DNA from: Bufo bufo
Lineage: Eukaryota; Chordata; Amphibia; Anura; Bufonidae
DNA length: 64,000 bases
Assembly (NCBI RefSeq): GCF_905171765.1
Contig: NC_053390.1
Coordinates: 516,050,852 to 516,114,851 of the forward strand
Direction of reading: 5' to 3'
In this document: piece after piece, positions 43,400-53,416 of the stretch
How the letters are laid out: every line of letters starts with the position of its first letter
How positions within the stretch are numbered: position 1 is the first letter of the stretch
Program-made: the position numbers and the translations under genes
Notes under the pieces: generated by a model
Told to the model about the DNA's origin: nothing
Seen by the model: the letters and a program-made list of their open reading frames with translations, nothing else
The model's database searches: none

Positions 43400-45060
43400 T
43401 CAGAGTCAGGTGAATGTCTAATTTTTGGGGCCTGTACTACACTGGCCTACAGTAAAATTGTTATTCAGTGACCGCCTAATGTACCTCCAGCCACATAATC
43501 ACTTGTTCTTTTCTGTCAGGTGAATGCCTAATTTTTGGGTCCTGTATTGGCCTACAGTAAAATTGTTATCCACTGACCGTCTAATATACCTCCACCCACC
43601 TAATCACTTGTTCTTTTCTGTCAAGTGAATGCCGAATTTTTGGGGCCTGTACTACACTGGCCTACAGTAAAATTGTTATTCAGTGACCGCCTAATGTACC
43701 TCCAGCCACATAATCACTTGCTCTTTTCTGTCAGGTGAATGCCAAATTTTTGGGGCCTGTACTGGCTTACAGTAAAATTGTTAATCAGTGACCACCCAAT
43801 GTACCTCCAGGCACATAATCACTTGGTCTTTTCTGTCAGGTGAATGCCTAATTTTTTGGGGCCTGTGCTGGCCTACAGTAAAATTGTTATCCACTGACCG
43901 TCTAATACACCTCCAGCCACATAATTATTTGTTATTTTCTGTCAGGTGAATGCCTAATTTTTGGGGCCTGTACTCCACTAGCCTACAGTAAAATTGTTAT
44001 TCAGTGACTGCCTAATGTACCTCCAGCCACATAATCACTTGTTCTTTTCAGTCAGGTGAATGCCTAATTTTTGGGGCCTGTATTGGCATGCAGTAAAATT
44101 GTTATCCACTGACCGTCTAATATACCTCCAGCCACATAATCACTTGTTCTTTTCTGTCAAGCGAATGCCTAATTTTTGGGGCCTGTACTCCACTGGCCTA
44201 CAGTAAAACTTTTATTCAGTGACCGCCTAATGTACCTCCAGCCAAATCATCACTTGTTCTTTTCTGTCAGGTGAATGCCTAATTTTTGGGGCCTGTACTG
44301 GCTTACAGTAAAATTGCTAATTAGTGACCACCCAATGTACCTCCAGCCACATAATCACTTGTTCTTTTCTGTCAGGTGAATGCCTAATTTTTCGGGCCTG
44401 TACTACACTGGCCTACAGTAAAATTGTTATTCAGTGACCGCCTAATGTACCTCCAGCCACATAATCACTTGTTCTTTTCTGTCAGGTGAGTGCCTAATTT
44501 TTGGGGCCTATACTCCACTGGCCTACAGTAAAACTGTTATTCAGTGACTGCCTAATGTACCTCCAGCCACATAATCACTTGTTCTTTTCTGTCAGGTGAA
44601 TGCCTAATTTTTCGGGCCTGTATTGGCCTGCAGTAAAATTGTTATCCATTGACTGTCTAATATACCTCCAGCCAAATAATCACTTGTTCTTTTCTGTCAA
44701 GTGAATGCCTAACTTTTGGGGCCTGTACTCCACTGGCCTACAGTAAAACTGTTATTCAGTGACCACCTAATGTACCTCCAGCCACATAATCACTTGTTCT
44801 TTTCTGACAGATGAATGCCTAATTTTTGGGGCCTGTATTGGCCTACAGTAAAATTGTTATGCACTGACCGTCTAATATACCTCTACTCACATAATCACTT
44901 GTTTTTTTGTGTCAGATGAATGCCTAATTTTTGGGGCCTGTACTCCACTGGCCTACAGTAAAATTGTTATTCAGTGATCGCCTAATGTACCTCTAGCCAC
45001 ATAATCACTTGTTCTTTTCTGTCAGGTGAATGCCTAACTTTTGGGGCCTGTACTTCCGTG
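43400..45060 (-). repeat. Tandem array of about 16 units, 105-111 bp, in hAT 4
   Basis: Anchor gtgaatgcctaatttttgggg recurs near 43411, 43521, 43626, 43736, 43843, 43946, 44056, 44162, 44270, 44376, 44486, 44596, 44701, 44812, 44919 and 45026. Units come in a long form (gtactacactggcc or gtactccactggcc) and a short form (gtattggcc), often alternating. Confidence 0.9.
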
Positions 45061-45389
45061 GCCTAAAATAAATTTTTTGTAGGCTCCAGCAGGGCACATT
45101 TTTCAGCGTTTCCCTTTAAGATGCATAAAATGGCCCCTAATTAAAATACATATTTTTTGTGGGAATTTTTGCCATTGATCCCCTTCTGGTATGTCACTGT
45201 CCATGTTGTGGGACTATTTGTGCACTTCTAGTAAGTAAGTATTTGGTGGCTGCAAATATGACCTGAAGGTTTTTCAGGTTCGCCTGCCATTAAAGTGAAT
45301 GGGGCCCGCCGCGAATGCGCGGTTCGTGAACATTTGATCGCGAACGCGCGTTTGCGTTACGTCACAGCCGATGTTCGTCCATCACTACT

Positions 45390-45625
45390 TCCCACTCTGT
45401 GGTCTCCTCATGCTGCTGCCATCTCCACACTATGTCACCTTGCCACTCTGTGGTCTCCTCATGCTGCTACCATCTCCACACTATGTCACCTTGCCACTCT
45501 GTGGTCTCCTCATGCTGCTGCCATCTCCACACTATGTCACCTTGCCACTCTGTGGTCTCCAGATGCTGCCGCCACCTCCACACTATGTCACCTTGCCATT
45601 CGGTGGCCTCATCATACTCCTTTTG
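45390..45625. repeat. Minisatellite, about 57-bp unit, about four copies
   Basis: Unit: ccactctgtggtctcctcatgctgctgcc with atctccacactatgtcacctt. Related units recur at 48046-48136 and 55116-55350. Confidence 0.85.
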
Positions 45626-46979
45626 CTTGCATGAACCGAATGACGTCTTGGCGAAATTTTTTCTTTTAAATTATTATTTTTTCGGTAAAAATTATGGGTG
45701 ACTGAAAAACTCCTTTTGCTTTATGGACCAAATGACATCGTGTGAGGACGTGTGACGTCTGAAAGTGTGAGGAAAATATATATACACTGCGTGCAGAATT
45801 ATTAGGCAAATGAGTATTTTGACCACATCATCCTCTTTATGCATGTTGTCTTACTCCAAGCTGTATAGGCTCGAAAGCCTACTACCAATTAAGCATATTT
45901 GGTGATGTGCATCTCTGTAATGAGAAGGGGTGTGGTCTAATGACATCAACACCCTATATTAGGTGTGCATAATTATTAGGCAACTTCCTTTCCTTTGGCA
46001 AAATGGGTCAAAAGAAGGACTTGACAGGCTCAGAAAAGTCAAAAATTGTGAGATATCTTGCAGAGGGATGAAGAACTCTTAAAATTGCAAAGCTTCTGAA
46101 GCGTGATCATCGAAAAATCAAGCGTTTCATTCAAAATAGTCAACAGGGTCGCAAGAAGCGTGTGGAAAAACCAAGGCGCAAAATAACTGCCCATGAACTG
46201 AGAAAAGTCAAGCGTGCAGCTGCCAAGATGCCACTTGCCACCAGTTTGGCCATATTTCAGAGCTGCAACATCACTGGAGTGCCCAAAAGCACAAGGTGTG
46301 CAATACTCAGAGACATGGCCAAGGTAAGAAAGGCTGAAAGACGACCACCACTGAACAAGACACACAAGCTGAAACATCAAGACTGGGCCAAGAAATATCT
46401 CAAGACTGATTTTTCTAAGGTTTTATGGACTGATGAAATGAGAGTGAGTCTTGATGGGCCAGATGGATGGGCCCGTGGCTGGATTGGTAAAGGGCAGAGA
46501 GCTCCAGTCCGACTCAGACGCCAGCAAGGTGGAGGTGGAGTACTGGTTTAGGCTGGTATCATCAAAGATGAGCTTGTGGGGCCTTTTCGGGTTGAGGATG
46601 GAGTCAAGCTCAACTCCCAGTCCTACTGCCAGTTTCTGGAAGAGTAAGGTAACGGCCAAAGGGTGAGAAAGGCGCTCATAGGGTAAGTAAGTCGAGGTGC
46701 AACAGCTTCTTTCAGAGAGCTGGTGGATGCGATAGACTCACCTGTTATGGTTGCACCGAAGTTAAGTGCAACCGTATTGTAGGTGAGCAGTGAAGTATAA
46801 AAGGTGCAGGTCAGTGCTGCCAGATGCGTCAAGAAGCCCCTTGGGACGAAGGCCAAGTCGCCACTCGGGTATATATTGGAAAGCGTATCTTAGCTTGTCA
46901 CTGTGGGGTGATCAAGCTGGTAGACGATCATAAGGCGCATTACCACGACCCGGTACAGGATACAATAAAGTTTATTTTG

Positions 46980-47022
46980 AGACAACGCGTTTCGGGGTCT
47001 CGACGGCCCCTTTATCAAGTCT
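46980..47022 (-). ncRNA. Hammerhead-like fold, left arm of A
   Basis: Mirror copy of the one at 47135-47177, so antisense to the head. Confidence 0.5.
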
Positions 47023-47134
47023 GTGTCACCCTAGTTTTTTGTGCAGCTGGGTGTGTACTAAGGTACGGACATGCGCCTTTTTTAGAAGAAACCAGGCAGT
47101 ACACACCCAGCTGCACAAAAAACTAGGGTGACAC

Positions 47135-47177
47135 AGACTTGATAAAGGGGCCGTCGAGACCCCGAAACGCGTTGTCT
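47135..47177 (+). ncRNA. Hammerhead-like fold, right arm of A (core decayed)
   Basis: Stem I AGAC/GUCU, core UUGAUAA in place of CUGAUGA, stem II GGGG/CCCC (47147-47150 with 47160-47163), then GAAA and a short stem III ACGCGU followed by U. Two core substitutions (C3 and G8) predict loss of activity. AATAAA follows at 47181. Confidence 0.6.
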
Positions 47178-48045
47178 CAAAATAAACTTTATTGTATCCT
47201 GTACCGGGTCGTGGTAATGCGCCTTATGATCGTCTACCAGCTTGATCACCCCACAGTGACAAGCTAAGATACGCTTTCTAGTTTCTGGAAGACACCTTCT
47301 TCAAGCAGTGGTACAGGAAGAAGTCTGCATCCTTCAAGAAAAACATGATTTTCATGCAGGACAATGCTCCATCACACGCGTCCAAGTACTCCACAGTGTG
47401 GCTGGCAAGAAAGGGTATAAAAGAAGAAAATCTAATGACATGGCCTCCTTGTTCACCTGATCTGAACCCCATTGAGAACCTGTGGTCCATCATCAAATGT
47501 GAGATTTACAAGGAGGGAAAACAGTACACTTCTCTGAACAGTGTCTGGGAGGCTGTGGTTGCTGCTGCACGCAATGTTGATGGTGAACAGATCAAAACAC
47601 TGACAGAATCCATGGATGGCAGGCTTTTGAGTGTCCTTGCAAAGAAAGGTGGCAATATTGGTCACTGATTTGTTTTTGTTTTGTTTTTGAATGTCAGAAA
47701 TGTATATTTGTGAATGTTGAGATGTTATATTGGTTTCACTGGTAAAAATAAATAATTGAAATGGGTATATATTTGTTTTTTGCTAAGTTGCCTAATAATT
47801 ATGCACAGTAATAGTCACCTGCACACACAGATATCCCCCTAAAATAGCTAAAACTAAAAACAAACTAAAAACTACTTCCAAAAATATTCAGCTTTGATAT
47901 TAATGAGTTTTTTGGGTTCATTAAGAACATGGTTGTTGTTCAATAATAAAATTAATCCTCAAAAATACAACTTGCCTAATAATTCTGCACTCCCTGTATT
48001 TAGAAACAACAAATAAACAAAAAGTACATTAAAACAATTACAACC

Positions 48046-48136
48046 TCCTGATGCTGCCGTGACCTCCACATTCTGTCACTGTGCCACTCAGTGGCCTACT
48101 CATGCTGCTGCCACCTCCAGACTCTGTCATTGTGCC
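48046..48136. repeat. Minisatellite piece left of hAT 5
   Basis: Same unit as 55116-55350; the two were one array before hAT 5 inserted. Its last eight bases attgtgcc are the target duplicate. Confidence 0.8.
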
Positions 48137-48529
48137 CAGAGCCGTCTTTAATATTGATTGGACCCTGGGCAAGAATTTACTTGGGCTCCTGGATCCCACC
48201 TTCCCACACCCTAGCATCACGCCTTCCACCACAACACACACAAAAAAAAAAAAAATACACACACCTCATAGAGCAGAAAACTTTAATAATGATGAGTGGC
48301 CACTAGAGGTGTTCCTTGGCAGTAATGTAAATATTGCCTTTTTTTCTGAAAAGGCAGTGTTTAACTTAAAAAGCTTGCAGAGAAATGCTATAGACACCAG
48401 AACTTCTACGTTTAGTTGTTGTGGTTCTGGTGACTATAGTGTCCCTAAATATATAGAGAGAAAAAGAATCAGCACAAAAGTATCAAATAAAATTATAGCT
48501 ATATGTAATGCTATACAGTATTCTGGGCA

Positions 48530-49058
48530 CATGATAGGCTTGGATACACCTCACAGAAGAAATTATCACACATGATAGACTTAGATACTCCACTCAGAAG
48601 AAAGTGTCACACGTGATAGACTTAGATACACCTTTCTGAAGACAGTGATAGACATGGATACACTTTTAAGATGACAGTATCACACATGATAAAATTAGAT
48701 ACACATGTCAGTAGACACATGAAAAACTTAGATACAGCAGCTGAGCAGAAAGTACGTATAACACATGATAGGCTTAGATACCGTGGCCCAGGAGACAGTA
48801 TCACATATGATAGACTCTTAGATACACCTCTCAGAAGACAGTGATAGACTTGGATATACCTTTTAAATGATAGTATCACACATGATAGACTTACTGTAGA
48901 TACACCTCTCAAAAGACAGTGTCACATAGGACATACAGCAGCTAAGAAGAAAGTATATAACACATGATAGGCTTAGATACTGCGGCCCAGAGACAATTTC
49001 ACACATGAAATCAGTATCAGACGATAAGCTTAGATACAGATGCTTCACAAATAATAAC
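48530..49058. repeat. Tandem repeats in hAT 5
   Basis: Irregular 45-60-base reiterations of cacatgatagacttagatacacc, tctcagaagacagt and agcagcwgagmagaaagta. One more copy lies beyond retroposon C at 54575-54640. Confidence 0.8.
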
Positions 49059-50451
49059 ACATAAAAATCTTAAAAACAGTATTAAAAAGAAAGGGCTGGG
49101 CACTCTCTATATCTGGAGTCAATGGTACTTTTATTCAATAATAAAATATAATATATATAGTAATCACAGTGTTAAAAGTTAAATTAAATAATATATAAAT
49201 AATGCACAAGTCTGGCCAGACTAAAATAGTACCTACAAACACTTGTACAACCACAAAGTTCCTAAACACAATGGTTTTCTTGTAGACCAATCTGCATATA
49301 AATTTTCGAATAAGATTTCGGATGAACAAAAGATTCAAATATACACTGCTCAAAAAAATAAAGGGAACACAAAAATAACACATCCTAGAACTGAATTAAT
49401 TAAATATTCTTCTGAAATACTTTGTTCTTTACATAGTTGAATGTGCTTACAACAAATTCACACACAAAAAAAAGGAAATCAAATTTTTTAACCCATGGAG
49501 GTCTGGATTTGGAGTCACCCTCAAAATTAAAGTTGAAAAACCCACTACAGGCTGATCCAACTTTGATGTAATGTCCTTAAATCAAGTCAAAATGAGGCTC
49601 AGTAGTGTGTGTGGCCTCCACGTGCCTGTATGACCTCCCTACAACGCCTGTGCATGCTCCTGATGAGGTGGCGGACGGTCTCCTGAGGGATCTCCTCCCA
49701 GACCTGGACTAAAGCATCTGCCAACTCCTGGACAGTCTGTGGTGCAATGTGACGTTGGTGGATAGAGCGAGACGTGATGTCCCAGATGTGCTCAATTGGA
49801 TTCAGGTCTTGGGAACGGGCGGGCTAGTCCATAGCATCAATGCCTTCATCTTGCAGGAACTGCTGACACACTCCAGCCACATGAGGTCTAGCATTGTCTT
49901 GCATTAGGAGGAACCCAGGGCCAACCGCACCAGCATATGGTCTCACAAGGGGTCTGAGGATCTCATCTCGGTACCTAATGGCAGTCAGGCTACCTCTGGC
50001 GAGCACATGGAGGGCTGTGCGGCCCTCCAAAGAAATGCCACCCCACACCATTACTGACCCAATGCCAAAACAGTCATGCTGGAGGATGTTGCAGGCAGCA
50101 GAACGTTCTCCACGGCGTCTCCAGACTGTCACGTCTGTCACATGTGCTCAGTGTGAACCTGCTTTCATCTGTGAAGAGCACAGGGCGCCAGTGGCGAATT
50201 TGCCAATCTTGGTGTTTTCTGGCAAATGCCAAACGTCCTGCACGGTGTTGGGCTGTAAGCACAACCCCCACCTGTGGACGTCGGGCCCTCATATCACCCT
50301 CATGGAGTCTGTTTCTGACCATTTGAGCAGACACATGCACATTTGTGGCCTGCTGGAGGTCATTTTGCAGGGCTCTGACAGGAAGAAAAGGAACATCTCT
50401 CGGCGCAAGGAACCAACCAGAGGTAGATGGTGAATCTTCAAGAGTTTTATT

Positions 50452-50508
50452 GCAATCACACAACGCGTTTCGGGGAAAGGGTCCCCTTCATCAGGTGAAG
50501 AAAATTGC
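50452..50508 (-). ncRNA. Hammerhead ribozyme, left arm of B (sense to the head)
   Basis: Minus strand: GCAAU / CAC of stem I, core CUGAUGA, stem II GGGGA/UCCCC with loop CCCUU, GAAA, short stem III, then GUG / AUUGC closing stem I. All invariant core bases are present. An extra A sits between the core and stem II. Confidence 0.75.
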
Positions 50509-51111
50509 ATAGAGAGTGGACAAACATGCTGGATATATATACACAAAAATGGTCACATGCAAACAAGGTCAAAGGGGAGGTGGGCGTTACCTCAAGCAGA
50601 AACAAAAGTCATTGGCACATAAAATAATGCAAATGGGTATACAACTGAAAAAACTAAACCTTTTGAGTTTACAGACTAATTCATAAATGTATTTATAAAA
50701 CATTAACATGAAGAAGCATCGCCTCTAGATGTAGCCCATGGCTGGGGAGGAGGAACAGCATCACACAGAGTCACATGACCGCAGTTCCGATCATGTGACT
50801 TGTGAAGCATTGCATCACAAGTCACATGATCGGAACTGCGGTCATGTGACTCTGTGTGATGCTGTTCCTCCTCCCCAGCCATGGGCTACATCTAGAGGCG
50901 ATGCTTCTTCATGTTAATGTTTTATAAATACATTTATGAATTAGTCTGTAAACTCAAAAGGTTTAGTTTGTTCAGTTGTATACCCATTTGCATTATTTTA
51001 TGTGCCAATGACTTTTGTTTCTGCTTGAGGTAACGCCCACCTCCCCTTTGACCTTGTTTGCATGTGACCATTTTTGTGTATATATATCCAGCATGTTTGT
51101 CCACTCTCTAT

Positions 51112-51168
51112 GCAATTTTCTTCACCTGATGAAGGGGACCCTTTCCCCGAAACGCGTTGTGTGATTGC
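51112..51168 (+). ncRNA. Hammerhead ribozyme, right arm of B
   Basis: Same 57-base fold: GCAAU 51112-51116 pairs with AUUGC 51164-51168; CAC 51123-51125 with GUG 51159-51161; core CUGAUGA 51126-51132; stem II 51134-51138 with 51144-51148; GAAA 51149-51152; predicted cleavage after U 51158. AATAAA follows at 51169-51174. Confidence 0.75.
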
Positions 51169-52612
51169 AATAAAACTCTTGAAGATTCACCATCTACCTC
51201 TGGTTGGTTCCTTGCGCCGAGAGATGTTCCTTTTCTTCCTGTCATTTTAATCCTCCGTGTGGGCCTAGGCACGCTCATCCGAGGACATCTACATCCGTGG
51301 CTGCATACCAACCTTCATATTGGGGATTAAATCATCTCCCACATGCCTACATTAGCGTTGTGCCTATAATTGCGCAACCCTGCAAGGTGAGCCTCCCAAA
51401 TTGGGATTTAATCTGAATTTCCAAACGTTTTTACCCTATGGTGCGCCCTCTCTCTTTTGTTTACACAGTAAGCAACTTGCCTTTATACGTATTTTGCAGG
51501 GCTCTGGCAGTGCTCCTCCTGTTCCTCTTTGCATAAAGGCGGAGGTAGCGGTCCTGCTGCTGGGTTGTTGCCCTCCTACGGCCTCCTCCACGTCTCCTGA
51601 TGTACTGGCCTGTCTCCTGGTAGCGCCTCCATGCTCTGGACACTACGCTGACAGACACAGCAAACCTTCTTGCCACAGCTCGCATTGATGTGCCATCCTG
51701 GATAAGCTGCACTACCTGAGCCACTTGTGTGGGTTGTAGACTCCGTCTCATGCTACCACTAGAGTGAAAGCACCGGCAGCATTCAAAAGTGACCAAAACA
51801 TCAGCCAGGAAGCATAGGAAGTGAGAAGTGGTCAGGTCACCACCTGCAGAACCACTTTTTTATTGGGGGTGTCTTGCTAATTGCCTATAATTTCCACCTG
51901 TTGTCTATCCCATTTGCACAACAGCATGTCAAATTGATTGTCACTCAGTGTTGCTTCCTAAGTGGACAGTTTGATTTCACAGAAATGTGATTGACTTGGA
52001 GTTACATTGTGTTGTTTAAGTGTTCCCTTTATTTTTTTGAGCAGTGTATAATCACAAGGAAAAAATTCGGATGTATATTCACAAGGAAAAAATGTCAGAT
52101 ATTCGATCCGAATATTCAATCCAATGTCCAACAACTTTTATAGATGAACTTATCCAATTTTCGCTGTAAGCTTGGTTGGTCTCTTTATTCAATATAGTAT
52201 GGCATCAAAATATATCTGTCGATTATATGCCGATTATATTTTTCATCACTAAGTGCTTATTCCATTTATAATTGTTTTGTCTACTCACATAACAGGTACA
52301 CGTAGGCGGCTCCGATCAACAGTCTGCGGCGTCCCGCGTGGTAATCAGAATAAGATCTTCCGCTATTGTTTGTACGTGTGAGTATCGACTTTAGTATGGA
52401 GCAAAATTGTGTGATGTATCCAAAGATTTGGAAAACTTTTCGACAGATTGTCCTTTGTTATAGCAATATAAAGTTTGACTTACTGGCGCCAGCAATTTCC
52501 TTCTACTCCAGAGCTTTGCAAATGCATACGGTGCAATCTCAATGGATTTCCTCCAAACAGGTTCAAAGCTGCAAAGGTTAGAAAGGTTGATGCTCCTTAT
52601 GTTGAATTGGGG

Positions 52613-52669
52613 GGTCCAGTACCAGACACGTTTCGGGGCTCTTAGAGGCCCCTTACTCAGTGGTTGACC
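52613..52669 (-). ncRNA. Hammerhead-like fold in the centre of C
   Basis: Minus strand: stem I GGUC..ACCA with UGGU..GACC, core CUGAGUA (canonical is CUGAUGA), stem II GGGGC/GCCCC, GAAA, short stem III ACGUGU. The change at the G8 position predicts loss of activity. 57 bases, like B. Confidence 0.6.
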
Positions 52670-53179
52670 ACCCCTCCATAGTGTCTCTCATTTTATAGTG
52701 GATTCCAGTGTTTTACAAAATAGGAAATGGATCAGGTTTTCCTCAAACTCAGTACTGGATTTTAATTGTGGGATCTCTTTAAGTAAAACAGTATTATTTT
52801 CTCCAATGAAGATTTCATAGTATTTTTCACTCTGCAGGCTTACTCCATAGTCTACATCATATAGCAACATAAAACGCACCAACAAAAAAAAACGCATATG
52901 CGGTATCGATGCGTTTTTGTTGCGTTTTCTTTAAAAATCATGTTTTTGGTTGTATTAATGTATGCATGTCTCAAATAAATGTATTCATAAGTATATAATG
53001 GTGTAAACATTAAATGCTTAGTATCTTCATATTGATCCTCATTATATAGGCTTATACACATCCGTAAATGCTTATGCAGCAAGAAACGCACAATATTGAA
53101 AAAAATGCAAATGCGGTATTAATGCGTTTTTCTAATGCGTTTTCATTGGTAAACCATTGTTTGAGTTGTGTAGTACATA

Positions 53180-53416
53180 CAGTCAGGTCCATTTGCAACC
53201 ATTACTTTTGGTCCCTTAACAAGTGGGAGGCACATATGCAAACTGTTGTAATTCCTACACCATTCACCTGATTTGGATGTAAATGCCCTCAAATTAAAGC
53301 TGATAGTCTACAGTTATAGCACATCTTGTTTGTTTCATTTCAAATCCATTGTGGTGGTGTATAGAGCCAAAAATGTTAGAATTGTGTCGATGTCCCAATA
53401 TTTATGGACCTGACTG
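53180..53416. mobile_element. Tc1/mariner MITE, 237 bp
   Basis: TA at 53178-53179 and 53417-53418; ends CAGTCAGGTCCAT and inverted CAGTCAGGTCCATAAATATT. Resembles a widespread vertebrate MITE by memory. Confidence 0.85.

Larger units (their letters stand above)
43129..45387 (-). mobile_element. hAT element 4, 5' end only
   Basis: Minus strand: terminus TAGTGATGGACGAACATCGG at 45387, CpG-rich subterminal region (cgcgaacgcgcg) at about 45310-45355, tandem array 43400-45060, then an acidic then arginine-rich coding start at 43389. Same plan as hAT 1-3 with unrelated repeat sequence. It is cut near 43130. Confidence 0.6.
46644..47279 (+). mobile_element. Palindromic retroposon A (Penelope-like, hammerhead-bearing)
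   Basis: Flanked by AGTTTCTGGAAGA at 46631-46643 and 47280-47292, a perfect 13-bp duplication. It has a 235-bp head (46644-46878), then a left arm 46879-47059, a 38-bp spacer, and a right arm 47098-47278; arms are 181 bp and nearly perfect complements. The long target duplication points to target-primed retrotransposition rather than cut-and-paste. The head shares motifs with that of B (catagggtaa, actcacct, ggttgc.c, attgtagg or aatgtagg in the same order). Confidence 0.8.
46003..47668 (+). pseudogene. Tc1-like transposase C, two stops and one insertion
   Basis: ATG 46003. A TGA interrupts at about 46066, then the frame is open from 46162 to a TAG at 46549 (in GGGVLV, where a tryptophan codon is usual). 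The first aspartate is in LWTDEMRVS (~46430). After the retroposon (46644-47279) the frame resumes, with the second aspartate in MQDNAPSH (~47355) and glutamate in DLNPIENLW (~47475), 37 residues apart. The end is GGNIGH at 47668. Not functional. Confidence 0.88.
45785..47996 (+). mobile_element. Tc1/mariner element C (DD37E-type spacing)
   Basis: TA targets at 45783-45784 and 47997-47998. TIRs CACTGCGTGCAGAATTATTAG and inverted CAGGGAGTGCAGAATTATTAG. Length without its nested retroposon is about 1,563 bp, normal for Tc1. Confidence 0.88.
50378..51490 (-). mobile_element. Palindromic retroposon B (Penelope-like, two canonical hammerheads)
   Basis: Flanked by ATTTTGCAGGGCTCTG at 50362-50377 and 51491-51506, 16 bp. 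Arms 50378-50805 and 50815-51246, about 430 bp each, with only a few mismatches and a 9-base loop at about 50806-50814. The head (51247-51490, 244 bp) is on the right and is read on the minus strand. Arms include gatgaaggggaccctttcc, the hammerhead region. Confidence 0.85.
49599..51751 (-). pseudogene. Tc1-like transposase D, broken
   Basis: The start [14 protein letters not shown] at 51751 runs through the paired-type DNA-binding region to RALQN near 51500, where retroposon B interrupts. It resumes with DLQQATNVHVSAQ (~50375), and the first aspartate is in LFTDESRFTL (~50175). A frame change follows between about 50140 and 50075, then IGSVMVWGGIS and the second aspartate MQDNARPH (~49900). 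A TAG near 49830 replaces the tryptophan before PARS, then DLNPIEHIWD, stop 49599-49601. The D-E spacing is 34. One frameshift, one stop, one insertion. Confidence 0.88.
49344..52046 (-). mobile_element. Tc1/mariner element D (DD34E)
   Basis: TA at 49342-49343 and 52047-52048; TIR CACTGCTCAAAAAAATAAAG at both ends. Without retroposon B it is about 1,570 bp. The undisturbed right arm of C (gattatatatttgaatc, 54172) confirms the exact empty site. Confidence 0.92.

Noticed and set aside
45295..45701. Three overlapping cysteine/histidine-rich frames over the minisatellite
   Set aside because: All three frames are open because the 57-bp unit is a multiple of three and lacks stops; no gene-like evidence.
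46679..46800. Head of retroposon A as a tRNA-derived SINE head
   Set aside because: ggttgcaccg and following sequence form a hairpin (ggttgcac with gtgcaacc) rather than an A/B-box pair; no convincing box B (GGTTCGANNCC).
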